64,000 nt of DNA, taken from Echinarachnius parma. Lineage: Eukaryota; Echinodermata; Echinoidea; Clypeasteroida; Echinarachniidae. A program made the position numbers and the translations under genes. Numbering within the stretch: position 1 is the stretch's first letter; every line of letters starts with the position of its first letter. The notes under the pieces were generated by a model. That model saw only the letters and a program-made list of their open reading frames with translations, searched no databases and was not told the origin of the DNA. The DNA lies in the NCBI GenBank assembly GCA_037951105.1, contig JBAMJV010009322.1, forward strand, positions 1-64,000. Reading direction: 5' to 3'. Shown piece by piece: positions 10,882 to 22,425 of this stretch.

Positions 10882-11018
10882 TAGTTGCCTCCCCCAACAA
10901 ATTAAACAAATCAAAATAAGATAGTAAAATATATATATATATATATATATATTTAAATTATTTAAATATTGGAAGAAACCAAAGCTGTATGTATTAGTTC
11001 ACCTTTCGCTTGTATATA
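10882..11018. repeat. AT dinucleotide repeat and spacer
   Basis: Short spacer right of the TLR segment boundary, with an (AT)n run at about 10928-10951. Confidence 0.7.
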
Positions 11019-12674
11019 CACTGTTGGTCATATAGTTGGAATATTTTTTTTTTAGATCCAACTTCATTTATTTAACCAATTTTTTACGCCTAATGAACCA
11101 TTTTAGACTTTAAATAATGATTTTATAATGTTTCCAAACTACCAATGTACAATAAATGGTTGTATGTATTTGCATTAATTAATTGAGCCTTTTGTTTTGA
11201 GCTTTGAAAGGCAGAACCTTTGGTAATTGGCCCGTTTTCCTCTCCAACATGTCATCTTTATGTGTCATTTCTCAGAGTTGACTGTACAATTTTCAACCAA
11301 AATCGGCACAGAGGCTCGCTAGGCCTTACTCCGTCCAACGGCAGTGGCTACACGCCAAACGATGCTTGTGCTCCACCAGGAAGGGGTCTCAACAAGCAAT
11401 GTCCACTATTTCATTGGAACATCCCATTGTACGGTCTGTACAAATTTCAGACGTCATCGATAGGAGGGTCAATTAAAGCTACGGGAATCTTTACGGCGTC
11501 CATGATTGACCACCAGGATAAATGATCGCAAATTGCTTAACATGTGCCGTAGAAACCGGAAATGCCAAAATGGAGCCTTTGCCGTCTATGAAGAAAACGC
11601 TATGGAATCAACGCCTTTCGCCAAACTGCAGATCAGAGATCGCTCTAACATGGTCACCGAGCAAGACAAACTACCAATTGTCCACCCCATACCATGCAAC
11701 CAAGATTTACCGGACGTCCCTGGACTAGGGAGTACAGAAGATTGCCGCCTGGACACTCGTGATATGTCATCTTAATGGGTACGAGCCATACCACCGTTAG
11801 GCCGTCACACCCTTAAGTCTTTTTGTGAATTCTGAAATCTTGGAGCTTCTCGTCACGTAATCGACAAACCATTTGTCTTCCATCTGTTTGGTCAAGGATG
11901 TTATGGCTCGTACCCACTAAGATGACATATCACTAGTGTCCAGGCGGCATTCTTCTTGGCTCCCTAGTCCAGGGACGTCCGGTGAATCTCAGTTGCATGG
12001 TTTAGGGTGGACACTTGGTAGTTTGTCTTGCTCGGTGACCACGTTAGAGCGATCCCTGATGCACAGTTTGGCGAAAGGCGTCAATTCCATTGTGTCTTCT
12101 TCATAGACAACGATACGGCACATAGACAACTGTACGGCACAGGTTAAGCAATTTTCGATCATTTATCCTTGTGGTCAATCGTGGACGTCCTAGAGATTCC
12201 CATAGCTTTAATTGACTCACCTCTCGATGACGTCTGAGGATATTACATACCGTAAACTGCGATGATCCAACGAAATAGTGGACATTGCTTGTTGACGCCC
12301 CTTCCTGGTGGAGCACAAGTATCGTTTGACGTGTAGCCAATGTCGTTGGCTGGGGTTTGGCCTAGAGAGCCTCTGTACCAATTTTGGTCAAAAATTTTAC
12401 AGCCAACTCTGAGAAATTACACATAATGATGACTTTTGGACATACGCTTTAGAGAGGGAAATGGGCCAATCATCAAAGGTCCTGCCTTTCAAAGCTCAAA
12501 ACAAAAGGCCAAAATAATTAATGCAAATCCATGTAACCATTTATTGCACATTGGTAGTTTGCAAACATTTTACAATCAATATTTTTAGTATAAAATGGTT
12601 CATTAGTCGCAAAAAAAAGGGAAAAGAATGAAGTTTGATCTAAAAAAAATATTCCAACTTTATGACCAACAGTG
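11019..12674. mobile_element. Tc1-like fold-back element
   Basis: A large palindrome flanked by TA (11017-11018, 12675-12676) with ends CACTGTTGGTCATA and TATGACCAACAGTG. The arms (about 11019-11790 and 11900-12674) are inverted copies of each other around a loop of about 110 bp. Each arm carries the start of a Tc1-like transposase. It is clearest on the minus strand at 12101-12340, where RQTILVLHQEG, ILRRHRE and GRPRLTTRINDRK look like a helix-turn-helix and its GRP-like linker. No DDE core is present, so it is non-autonomous. Confidence 0.8.
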
Positions 12675-12687
12675 TATATATATACCG

Positions 12688-13273
12688 AACACAAAAAGTA
12701 ACTTCACCCCTAAGCAATTGCCCATAATTTCATAACCGATTATTGTTTCAAGATGTCATCTTACCACAATATTGGCACAGTTGTTATGTTCGATATGTGC
12801 GAAAATCAGAGATATTCATTACTTTATGGCTGAATGAGCACAGATTAAAGACAAAATGACCCAATTCAAAAGTCACAAGGTATTGCGCGTGACTGTACAT
12901 TGTTGTGAATACGCACATGTGGCGGAATGCATTTATCATGGTTTATGAAACAATGCTGTTTGATATTCCATTCATTTAGATTTTTTGATGGCACATGTGG
13001 TAAAATGCATTAATTGCAATTGTAAAACAGTGCATTTTTTAATTTTCCAACTCTCAATAATATGTAATGATGATAATACTTTTGCGAATTTTGAAATATG
13101 ACTATTTTTTCTGTAATATGTGCTCACTCAACCATGGATTAATGGTTACCTCTTATTTTTACACATTGTTTTCCTAACTACCATCTGGATATATTGGCAA
13201 GACGAAATCTTGAAACGATTCTTGGTTATGAAATTATGGGCAATTGCTTAGGGGTGAAGTTACTTTTTGTGTT
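12688..13273. mobile_element. MITE with 48-bp terminal inverted repeats
   Basis: The ends AACACAAAAAGTAACTTCAC and GTGAAGTTACTTTTTGTGTT are nearly perfect inverted repeats for about 48 bp. A second full copy with two nested insertions is at 47138-48990 and a truncated copy at 39238-39335. No ORF. I could not define the target duplication, so the superfamily is open. Confidence 0.8.
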
Positions 13274-13576
13274 ATAAAAGTGATTGATTGATTGATTGAT
13301 CCGTGCCGCACAATTCCCTGTTCACTCTTGAACAAATGACAAATTGAGGAATTGACAAAAACGCACTACTTGTGTAGATTCTGTTTTAATTATTTTCTCC
13401 TTATCTTTGATAATATAATGGTACAATATCATAATATGTGTAAATGTTTACATGTGTATAAGTTTGATTTATAAGTTTATTTTTTTCATTTTATTACTGT
13501 TGTAATATTATTTTGGAAAGCGCATATAGATGTAATTTCAAATCATGCGCTTTATGAATATGAATTAGTATTATTT

Positions 13577-13585
13577 GAGTTATTG

Positions 13586-13683
<98 letters not shown>

Positions 13684-13701
13684 GATTGATTTATTTTTTG
13701 G

Positions 13702-13754
<53 letters not shown>

Positions 13755-13755
13755 A
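13577..13755. repeat. (GATT)n tetranucleotide array
   Basis: About 180 bp of GATT repeats with a few interruptions. It ends only about 18 bp from the splice donor of LBP/BPI exon e at 13773. A short run of the same repeat occurs at about 13281-13300. Confidence 0.95.
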
Positions 13756-13773
13756 GGTTGTTTTTTTCCTTAC

Positions 13774-13941
13774 CACATTGAGGGAGAAGAGATAAGCGCG
13801 AGACTTGTTGGGGAGGATAGCGTAGGGAGTGAAGTCACCGATGAGAACAGCCTGGATTCCACTAGGTTTCATGGTGACGACAGGCGGTTTGGTGCTGTTC
13901 AGGTTGATCTACATTGGCATGTTGGGGTACTTCTTACTCAT
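13774..13941 (-). pseudogene. LBP/BPI exon e, with in-frame TAG
   Basis: A 168-bp exon, phase 0 at both ends, acceptor CAACCAG and donor GTAAGG. It reads MSKKYPNMPM, stop, INLNSTKPPVVTMKPSG and then YAILPNKSRAYLFSLNV. The ILPNxSxAxLF core is diagnostic of the second LBP/BPI domain. The TAG is the eleventh codon. No alternative acceptor that avoids it is obvious. Confidence 0.75.
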
Positions 13942-13959
13942 CTGGTTGAAGAAATGTAA

Positions 13960-14470
13960 TGATATTTTATGAAAGCATTTCTCTTGTATCATAACATACG
14001 TTGTAATTATATAATTAGCCACACATTGCATCATACAAAGTTAGTAGCATGTTATGTGTAAGTGCGTGACAGTATATTTTTGTGCAAAATTGTATATTTG
14101 TATTTTATCATTCCGATGTTACATTTGTTCTCTTATTACTGGTGTTTGATGTTATAAGACATTTCATAAGTATGTCGAATGTAAATAATTATTTCAACTA
14201 GATTCAATGTTCAATTGTCCGGATTAAAATAAAAACCATACTTGACTATTTAAAATAAATATTACACCGTCATATTTAGCCAGCATGCCATGGGTGTAAG
14301 AGACCTAGTCTATTTCAGAAACGTTGATATCAATCATTCAGACGGTTTTTTAAATATCCCCGTCACGTAACACTAATAGTCAGAGACAAGACATATTCTG
14401 GTTTCACGTTAATGTGAGAAACGTATGGACTTTGATATATGGACATATTTTCTGTTACTTTACAAATCAT
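13960..14470. other. Intron, nothing recognised
   Basis: AT-rich DNA between LBP/BPI exons d and e. I see no gene, repeat or RNA signal. Confidence 0.5.
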
Positions 14471-14472
14471 AC

Positions 14473-14538
14473 CTCGGGTATGAGGAACTAGTAGCCGAAG
14501 TAGGATGTGTTCAGATATTTCATTTCATCCGCGGGAAT
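14473..14538 (-). pseudogene. LBP/BPI exon d, with in-frame TAG
   Basis: A 66-bp exon, phase 0 at both ends (acceptor TTTTTAG, donor GTATGA). It reads IPADEMKYLNTSYFGY, stop, FLIPE. The flanking residues match the family segment before a K(K/R)xPN motif, which here begins the next exon. The stop lies inside conserved sequence. Confidence 0.7.
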
Positions 14539-14899
14539 CTAAAAATAATAAAGATATTAAAAATTAGCATAATCGAAAATGTGCATATTGCACTATTGTA
14601 TATGTATTCCCATATAAATCACGTATCATTAGACATGCATGACTGTCCATGTCCAGGCAAGCGAATTAAGGAGAAAGTAAATGACAATGAAAATACATGT
14701 ATCAAACAACCAACATGATTAAGGTAATCCAGCAAATTTACTAAAAATGTATGTAAGCTGATATTGGAAACGTAAAACAAAAACATAGTGTTTGTTATAA
14801 TGGAATGCTTATTTCAAGGCAAACCGTCAGGTCTACGTGATCTTCTGTTACACTTTTAAAATGGGTTTGGACCAAAATGCTAGATAAAACATAGCCTAC

Positions 14900-15076
14900 A
14901 TTATCTGCAGTGACGTTGTACTTTAGAAATCCGGCGTTGTGCAAGACATATCCGGCGGAATTCGGCAGGTAGTCGGTTATCCAGAGGAAGACCATCCGAG
15001 AGGCGTCCATATCGGGTGGGATTGTGGGAACGGGGAACGGACACTCTGCCTTGCTTCGTATCGGATACACCTCGCC
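14900..15076 (-). pseudogene. LBP/BPI exon c
   Basis: A 177-bp exon (59 codons, phase 0; acceptor TGCGCAG, donor GTAGGC). It reads GEVYPIRSKAECPFPVP and then RMVFLWITDYLPNSAGYVL and HNAGFLKYNVTADN. This is the best-conserved block of the gene: it matches the start of the second lipid-binding half of LBP/BPI proteins. No lesion is seen in this exon. Confidence 0.8.
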
Positions 15077-15214
15077 CTGCGCATATCCAAACAAAAGGCA
15101 AAGCAGTTTAAGCCGCAATTCAATATTCATTATATTTCTATTGATTGAAATGTACAAACTGTAACGATGTGTACACTATATAGAAAATAATTATGATAAC
15201 CATGAATAGTCTTA

Positions 15215-15217
<3 letters not shown>

Positions 15218-15263
<46 letters not shown>
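15218..15263. repeat. (ATG/CAT)n trinucleotide run
   Basis: About 45 bp of GAT/ATG repeats in an LBP/BPI intron. They create spurious poly-His and poly-Ile ORFs. Interrupted GAT-rich DNA continues from about 15480 to 15600. Confidence 0.95.
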
Positions 15264-15264
<1 letters not shown>

Positions 15265-15899
15265 CTGATGATCACAATGAGTATGATTATAATGATGAGG
15301 ATGGCGACGATACCCATTATTACGAGAGCAAAAACATAATGCAAAATCATGCAAACAATACATTGATAATGATTATGACAAGTTTTGTTGGAGATGGGTT
15401 ATGCGCTGTTTGATAATGAGAGTTGTATTCACAAAGTTACGGACAAAAAGTAACTTTTTTACAATTCGATGTTGATGTTAAAAATGATGATGACGATGAT
15501 GACGATCATGTTGCTGATGATGATGAGAAATGATACTATTGATGAAGATTGTATTGATCTTAAAGATGATGATCATGACGACGGGGAGGATAACGATGAT
15601 TTTGTTGATTCATGTTAATAATATTACTTCTGTAAATATTGTAAATACGCTGCAAATTATACAAATGATACAAATATAATAATCTGTATTATTTTTAATA
15701 TTGTCATAATATGGTGAAGGACTGGCCTCGACTAGCCTGCTCAGCTATTGCTGCATGGTTCTTTTTTGTTTGTTTACCAACTATAATGTTCTATTACTTT
15801 TGAAAACTCTGTCATTTATGTTATTTGTTGTTAACGATGTTGTTGTTTGGTAAATAAAATCTACTATAATTGTATTTTATATTGACGATATATGATTAC

Positions 15900-16038
15900 T
15901 ATGATGATGATGACGACGACGAAGAGTGAGATAATGACAACTGTGATGTTGTTGAGTATGGTGATGATAATATTGACCAGTATGATATACGGTGATCATG
16001 ATGATGACGGTGATAATTGCTGATAATTTTCTTGAGCT

Positions 16039-16102
<64 letters not shown>

Positions 16103-16225
16103 GAAGATGATGATGATGACAATGGTGATGATTCTGCGGCTGATGATGATGATAATGCATGGTGGTGATGATGATGATGATGATGATGGTGATGGTGATG
16201 GTGATGATGATGATGATGATAATTG
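15900..16225. repeat. GAT/ATG-rich microsatellite cluster
   Basis: Nearly pure runs at 16039-16101 and 16166-16221 within more degenerate repeat, ending about 35 bp from exon b of the LBP/BPI relic. The long Ser- or Met-rich ORFs here are artefacts of the repeat. Confidence 0.9.
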
Positions 16226-16259
16226 ACGGTAATTACTGCTGTGAGTTTCTTGAGCTTAC

Positions 16260-16348
16260 CTTGTGAGCGGTATTGACAGACCCGTTAAAGGAAGGACTCT
16301 CGACAAGAGAATAATCGATCTCAGCTACATCCTCGATCGGAGCAGTCA
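16260..16348 (-). pseudogene. LBP/BPI exon b
   Basis: An 89-bp exon (acceptor TGTGCAG, donor GTAAGC), phase 1 in, phase 0 out. It reads TAPIEDVAEIDYSLVESPSF. The (I/V)DYSL motif near the junction of the two halves is typical of LBP/BPI proteins. Confidence 0.75.
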
Positions 16349-16997
16349 CTGCACATCAACCAAATAAATAATTTTATAGTTAACAAAAGTATCAAATAAT
16401 TTATCGAAGCAACTACAAAAAGATATATATAATAAATTTACAGCCCAAGTATTGCAATATATGAGTCAAAGTGTATTTCGAATCTGGCAGATCCTTCGTC
16501 TTGGGCTGAACTGACAAGTACTTAACTAAAACGTTGGGTTCATTCAGATGATATTTAAAGTATCGTTACAGACAAATATAAATTTGTCTCATGACGCAGT
16601 AAATCATATACCAAATGTCCAGAGGCGAACCGACTACAAATTGTTTTAAAAAGTATATACATGTACATATAACATGTCCGTTGGTCTTGCAAAATGTGGC
16701 AATGAAATAACGAAATAACAAGATGTTATACGCCTTCAACATCCTATTCGAAATCTGGCGTGAATGATTGCAAACCGTATTCATGGTTTGAAAAGTATCG
16801 AACGCCTTTATCAAAATGTATGAGGTAAGTACGATAAGCTGATTTACGCTATGAATATATTTACGTTCAGATGAGATTTAAAAGTATCGTTATTGACAAC
16901 TTCTCCATGCAACTAGAATACACTGGGCAGAGAAATATAGGCATCTTTATACAAATTGCAATACATGCTTTGATTAATGATTATATTTTATTCAATA

Positions 16998-18544
16998 TTA
17001 AAGGGATAGTTGAGTTTTGGTAAAGAGAGTACAGTTTTGGTCAAACTGAATTTTAGTAACCAAAACCTGCACCATTACATTACACACTAATAGTTATAAC
17101 TCCACAATGCTCGAAATAAACAAAACATTACAAATGACTAAGTAAAAAGCCTGTTATCATTCAATAAGAGCCATTACAACTCTAGAGGGCGCTCTCTAAC
17201 CACTCATCGGTTTCAACCATTTAAAATAAAATATTGTGCATGTGATGTTTTGTTGTAATCAAGGGCGTCGATTTCTTCTCGCCATTGGGGGGGATGATTC
17301 GTCATTTTGACCATCTCTGGCGAGGGAGCGAAGCGACAACCCAGCAGCGTGCCCGGGTTTTTATGGCTGAGGGGGGGGGGGGGCAAATCTTTTGAATTCA
17401 GCTGTTTAGAAATTGGAAGATTATTAAGTGCACATTGCAAGCATCATGTTATGAGCTGGGCTTTGTCCAATATGAACTTTAGCCTGATAGATACATTGCA
17501 AGCATTCTGATGGAACCCTGAATAGCATCAGTCATGGGATACCTACATTGGGAAGCTTATTGGGGGTCCAGGGGGCGGACCCCCCGGAAGCTTTGGGATT
17601 TGTAATATCCAGATTATAAAGATGTTGTCTATACGCAAATATAGAGTTAACTATTCTTTAGTTAATTGGCTTTTGAATTAGCTGTTTAGAGATTGGGAGA
17701 TTATTAAGTGCACATTGCAAGCATCATGTTATGATGAGGGCACTGTCCAAGTATGGATGAATTTTAGCCTGATAGATAAATACTGTCGATTGCAATCATC
17801 CTGATGGAACCCTAAATAGAATAAGTCAAGGGATAGTGGGATACCCATATTGGACAACTTATTGGGGGTCCAGGGGGCGAAGCCCCCGGAAGCTTTGGGA
17901 TTTGTAATATCCAGAAATACAATTAACTATTGAATAGTTAGCTCAATTTTAGTGAGCGAAGCGCGAACGCACAGTGGGCCAGGATCGCCTGAAAGTTTGC
18001 CAAGAGAGAAGTCCTGAATAAAACTATTTAATGAGTACATGGCTGGTACTGGGTCAAATAAACTTAATGGGGGTTCCAGGGGCGCAGCCCCAGAAGATTT
18101 TGGATTTGGGCAGTTTAGCATTATCAAAAAGTGGTTTAAAGAAGACTATAGTAACAACTTCCATTCATGAGAGGGGGCAATGCTCCATAATTTTAATGTT
18201 ATTATATATTTTTGAACCCCAAATATTGGGGGGGGGGGGGGGGGGATGATAATACAGGCCATCCCCCCCACCTGAAATATTGGGGGGGGGGGGATATATC
18301 CCCCCCATCCCCCCCCGTGATCGACGCCCCTGGTTGTAATAGTGATCAGATAGAGAGATAATCAACAACTATTTAAAATCCTCTTTTGTAAATTTTTGAA
18401 AAGAGGAAGCATTAAAAAAAGAATTTAACGGCTGGTTTAAAATTATCGAATAAATGTGGGGCCCCGTAATTATTACAAATTATGTTATGTTTATGGATAA
18501 TTTTGTGTAGCGACCTCTATACTACAAATCAACTATCCCTTTAA
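16998..18544. mobile_element. TTAA-flanked MITE with a hAT element inside
   Basis: TTAA at 16998-17001 and 18541-18544 flank ends AGGGATAGTTGA and TCAACTATCCCT. Interior blocks match the TTAA element at 31921-32450. The TTAA duplication suggests a piggyBac-like mobiliser, by inference. A 1,073-bp hAT element (17260-18332) splits it. Confidence 0.85.
17260..18332. mobile_element. Non-autonomous hAT element nested in a MITE
   Basis: Flanked by the exact 8-bp duplication GTTGTAAT (17252-17259, 18333-18340), with ends CAAGGGCGTCGAT and ATCGACGCCCCTG. It contains an internal tandem duplication with period about 302 bp (for example 17561 against 17863) and G runs near 17371, 18228 and 18281. No transposase ORF. 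Confidence 0.9.
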
Positions 18545-18574
18545 GTATTAAAGTGTTAAATGATTTGCACGCAC

Positions 18575-18638
18575 CCTTCAAGGTTTTGAGTTCATTCTCC
18601 AGATTCGTATTCACCTCCTCGATGACAGTCTTGCAGAT
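18575..18638 (-). pseudogene. LBP/BPI exon a
   Basis: A 64-bp exon (acceptor TTCCCCAG, donor GTGCGT), phase 0 in, phase 1 out. It reads ICKTVIEEVNTNLENELKTL, which fits the end of the first lipid-binding half and joins in frame to exon b. Confidence 0.65.
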
Positions 18639-18694
18639 CTGGGGAAGTGGGAATCAACATCAATATCCTATATAATGCTATATGCCTAATATAC

Positions 18695-19027
<333 letters not shown>

Positions 19028-20420
19028 ATGAAACAAAAGTAACAAATATAAATGGCAGTTTGATAATCAAATATACAAAATGGTTTTGGACCCCATAGAA
19101 GCATGGAGCTTGTAAATTGGGGCTCTTTTACAAATTATACAATAATTCTAAAGAAGTAATATGGTAGGTAGGTCATCATTCACACCGTACACACACACAC
19201 CATTCACTCAAGCCCACATCATGGGCACTGCTATTAATACAAGAAGAGAATAGAAGGAGCGAAGAGGGGGATACGAAAATACGAAGATAAAGAAAAAGGT
19301 GAAATAGAAGAGCAAGTGAAAGTGTAACAGACAATCTGACAATTTATAATAGTTGTTGCAGTAAGTCCCTTTTGCATAAACACTTGAATCTTGACAAAGT
19401 TGTACTTGATCTTATATTCTCAGAGAGATTGTTCCATTTGCTTATGCCTACATTTTGAAAGGAGTTTAACGCATGAGTAGTACGTACTGGTGGTTTGTGT
19501 AATAATGATCTTTGCCTAGTGCTATAAGAATGTATACATGAATTACTTATGGAGCAGTCAGACGGGACTTGCGACGACCTGCAACAGCTTGCGATTGGTC
19601 ACGTGCGCGTATGAAAGGCGGAAAGTGTCAAAGTCTGTAATACATTACCGCGGTGTACAAACTCACTGCAGCTATACAATATAGACACTCACAAAATGTT
19701 TCGCATTTCAAGGATTAGCGTTAATACCTCTCTGCTCTTATATTGATATGGTGTATATGATGCACAAATTATGGAATAATGATACTACTACTACTACTAC
19801 TACTACTACTAACAATAATAATTATAATAGTAATAATGATAATAATAACAATAGTATTTGATAATAATTAATAATATTAGTAGTTCGTATTTATATCGCG
19901 CCTAATAGCCTCTAAGCGTCAGACCCGCGCATTTAACAATTACCTTGTACACATCCTCTACTCCCCGGGGAGCATACTAGCGTTGGGCAACCATATTGGT
20001 GCACCAAGCTTATATGAAATTAACCTGAGTATGCTTATTATGGAGCCATAACAAAGAAAAATGTTGCAAAATATAAACATAGGACGGGGGTCGGGGTGCA
20101 AGCTTTTGGCTTTTAGCTCATACAAAGACCCAAAATGGTCCAAATATAAATCACCGCGGTAAACAAGTTAGAAAAACAACAAAAATAACAACTGTGGGAC
20201 ATGAAGGAGAATCTTGGGCCCAAGAGCGCAAGAGCTGAGACCCCCCTCCCCCCCCCCCCCCTCCCCCCCCCCCTTCGCTGTCATGTGGATGCCGAATCCC
20301 AATCATGACAATACAAACCTGTCGGTTGAATACCTCCCTTTCAATGATGAGGGTGTGTAGGTGTGTAATGAGAATAAATAACTTTTGATGAAAAGCAGAA
20401 ATATCTGGAGGCTTGCCTGG
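19028..20420. other. Intergenic or intronic, repeats only
   Basis: No gene recognised. Contains a SINE-like relic on the minus strand at about 19865-19985 (ATTTATATCGCGCC, later CTCCCCGGGGAGCAT, as in the SINE at 60.4 kb) and a C-rich run at about 20240-20275. Confidence 0.5.
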
Positions 20421-20507
20421 AGTATTCAGGATAAATCATTGTCTACCAAACCATGCATCGTTGCCATGGATACGATTTCAATAGGTCACCGCAATCACCG
20501 CATGCGA
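20421..20507. repeat. Direct repeat flanking the palindrome, left
   Basis: About 87 bp beginning AGTATTCAGGAT and including ACCAAACCATG and GATTTCAATAGGTCA-like sequence. It recurs in the same orientation at 22045-22156, just outside the palindrome. Confidence 0.8.
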
Positions 20508-20559
20508 CGAGACTTGCCTGAATAGTATATCCCATAATGTAGTATAAATAAATGTTGTG

Positions 20560-22016
20560 AATTTTTTGCTATAATCTTGGAAACATTTTTTAATTTGGTC
20601 TTAATACATTACTGATGAGAAAAAGTGATGTTTCCATTTGTTATTTTTTGGCGATTTTAAAGATAATTAGCTAATTTGCATATTTGTGAAATAAGGTCAG
20701 GGGTAATTTTCTATCTAGGAATAGTACAATATTGATAAAAACTAGTATTCTAGGGTATTTTGAGGCAAGGATTCCATTTCCGGTGCTCGTTTGTAAGTGC
20801 TGTATGGGAAACACTCTGAAATCCAAGATGGCTTCCCCTAATTTGCATATTTATGAATATTATTGATTTTCAGTAGCTACAGCCCCTAATAAGCAATAAT
20901 TCCGGATTATTATTTGTCAGTTATGTTCTAAGTTTGTATTTAATATATCAAAGATGAGTTGCCATCGTGGCAACCTCTAGCAATGCATATTATTTGCATA
21001 ATTATGTATTTTACCTAATGTCAATATTCCACCAAATCGAGTATATTGGGAACCCGGCAAGTAAAAAAGACAAATAATACCACTTTTCCAAGGTTTTGGG
21101 GGGCAGCAGATCCATTTTTGATACTTATTTACCTGTATCACCATGGCATCCATCTCAAATCCAAGATGACTGCTCCCTAAATTATACATGTTATGATACA
21201 CGACTATATTATTTCGGTTATATTAAATTGATATTATAATGTTTTGACTTTTAATTATTGGAATGAGCAACTAGAATACTTGAATCACAATGTAGTTGTT
21301 TGCTTAAAGTAAGCAAATCATACTTTTATAAGTTAAATGCCATTTAAGTAGCAAATAGCATTATTTACTTTAAAATGACAATTGCGGCCATCTTGGATTT
21401 ATGTGGGTTCCCGAGGGGATACAGGTAAATAAGTATCATGAATGGATTCATTGCCCCCTAAAACCTTGGAAAAGTGGTATTACTTGTCTTTTTTACTTGC
21501 CGGGTTCCTAATATACTCGATTTGGGGGAATATGCAAATTAGGTAAAATACATAATTATGCAAATAATATGCATTGCTAGATGTTGCCATGATGGCAATT
21601 CATCTTTGATATCTTAAATACATACTTAGAACATAACTGACAAATAATAATCCGGAATTATTGCTTATTAGGGGCTGTAGCCACTGAAAATCAATAATAT
21701 TCATAAATATGCAAATTAGGGGAAGCCATCTTGGATTTCAGAGTGTTTCCCATACAGCACTTACAAACGAGCACCGGAAATGGAATCCTTGCCTCAAAAT
21801 ACCCTAGAATAATAGTTTTTATCAATATTGTACTATTCCTAGATAGAAAATGACCCCTGACCTTATTTCACAAATATGCAAATTAGCTAATTATCTTTAA
21901 AATCGCCAAAATGCACCCTGGGACCAAAAATAAAAAATGGAAACATTACTTTTTCGCATCAGTAATGTATTTAGAACAAATTAAAAACTGTTTCCAAGAT
22001 TATAGCAAAAAAAATT
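20560..22016. mobile_element. Fold-back repeat with about 630-bp arms
   Basis: Arms 20560-21178 and 21380-22016 are inverted copies around a spacer of about 200 bp. Single-arm relatives occur at 32776-33410 and 40655-41289. Each arm carries repeated ATTTGCAT octamers (20674, 20841 and 20992 in the left arm) and a CCAAGATGGC motif (20823-20832). No coding potential. Confidence 0.9.
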
Positions 22017-22044
22017 GCTGCTTTACATAACCTGATAGACTAGA

Positions 22045-22156
22045 AGTATTCAGGATTAAGTATTGTCTACCAAACCATGAATATTTGCCATGGATGCAAT
22101 TTCAATAGGTCAATAGGGTGAGACGAAGCCACCGCAATAACCGCAATAACCGCATG
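22045..22156. repeat. Direct repeat flanking the palindrome, right
   Basis: Same-orientation copy of 20421-20507, with an extra CCGCAATAA duplication near its right end. Confidence 0.8.
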
Positions 22157-22425
22157 CTCTTTCTCTCTCTCTTCTATTGTTTTGATCGCAACGGATTTTG
22201 AACCGACTTTTTGATGTTTAAAAACCTTGCGACGGGGAACCTGCCGTCGCAAGAGAACACACGGCGCATGCGTTCCTCGTGACCAGTCGTGCTACTGTTC
22301 GATCGACAACCCAAAACCAGGCTTATGATGCTTATGAAGCACGGTAAATAACATGTTAGGTTTACTTTAGCCTAAATGTAATACATACAACCTATTTATG
22401 GCTATAATTGGGAATAATACCGAAT
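22157..22425. other. Spacer, nothing recognised
   Basis: Short stretch between the palindrome repeats and the 3' end of the LINE fragment. No feature supported. Confidence 0.4.

Larger units (their letters stand above)
4678..18638 (-). pseudogene. LBP/BPI-family gene, partial, apparently inactivated
   Basis: Eight minus-strand exons (18575-18638, 16260-16348, 14900-15076, 14473-14538, 13774-13941, 5498-5565, 5137-5179 and a cut exon 4678-4722) join in consistent phase with AG/GT boundaries. Together they read as the end of the first and much of the second lipid-binding half of the LBP/BPI/PLTP family. Recognisable blocks include ICKTVIEEVN, IDYSLVESP, RMVFLWITDYLPNSAGYVL and YAILPNKSRAYLFSLNV. 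Such proteins are secreted and bind LPS or lipids through a two-barrel fold. Two exons contain an in-frame TAG and the last ends where the TLR segment starts, so the gene looks dead; stop readthrough or an unusual allele is the alternative. N-terminal exons were not found to the right, and the C-terminal remainder is absent or outside the window. The intact TLR lies antisense in the 8.2-kb intron 5566-13773. Confidence 0.8.
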
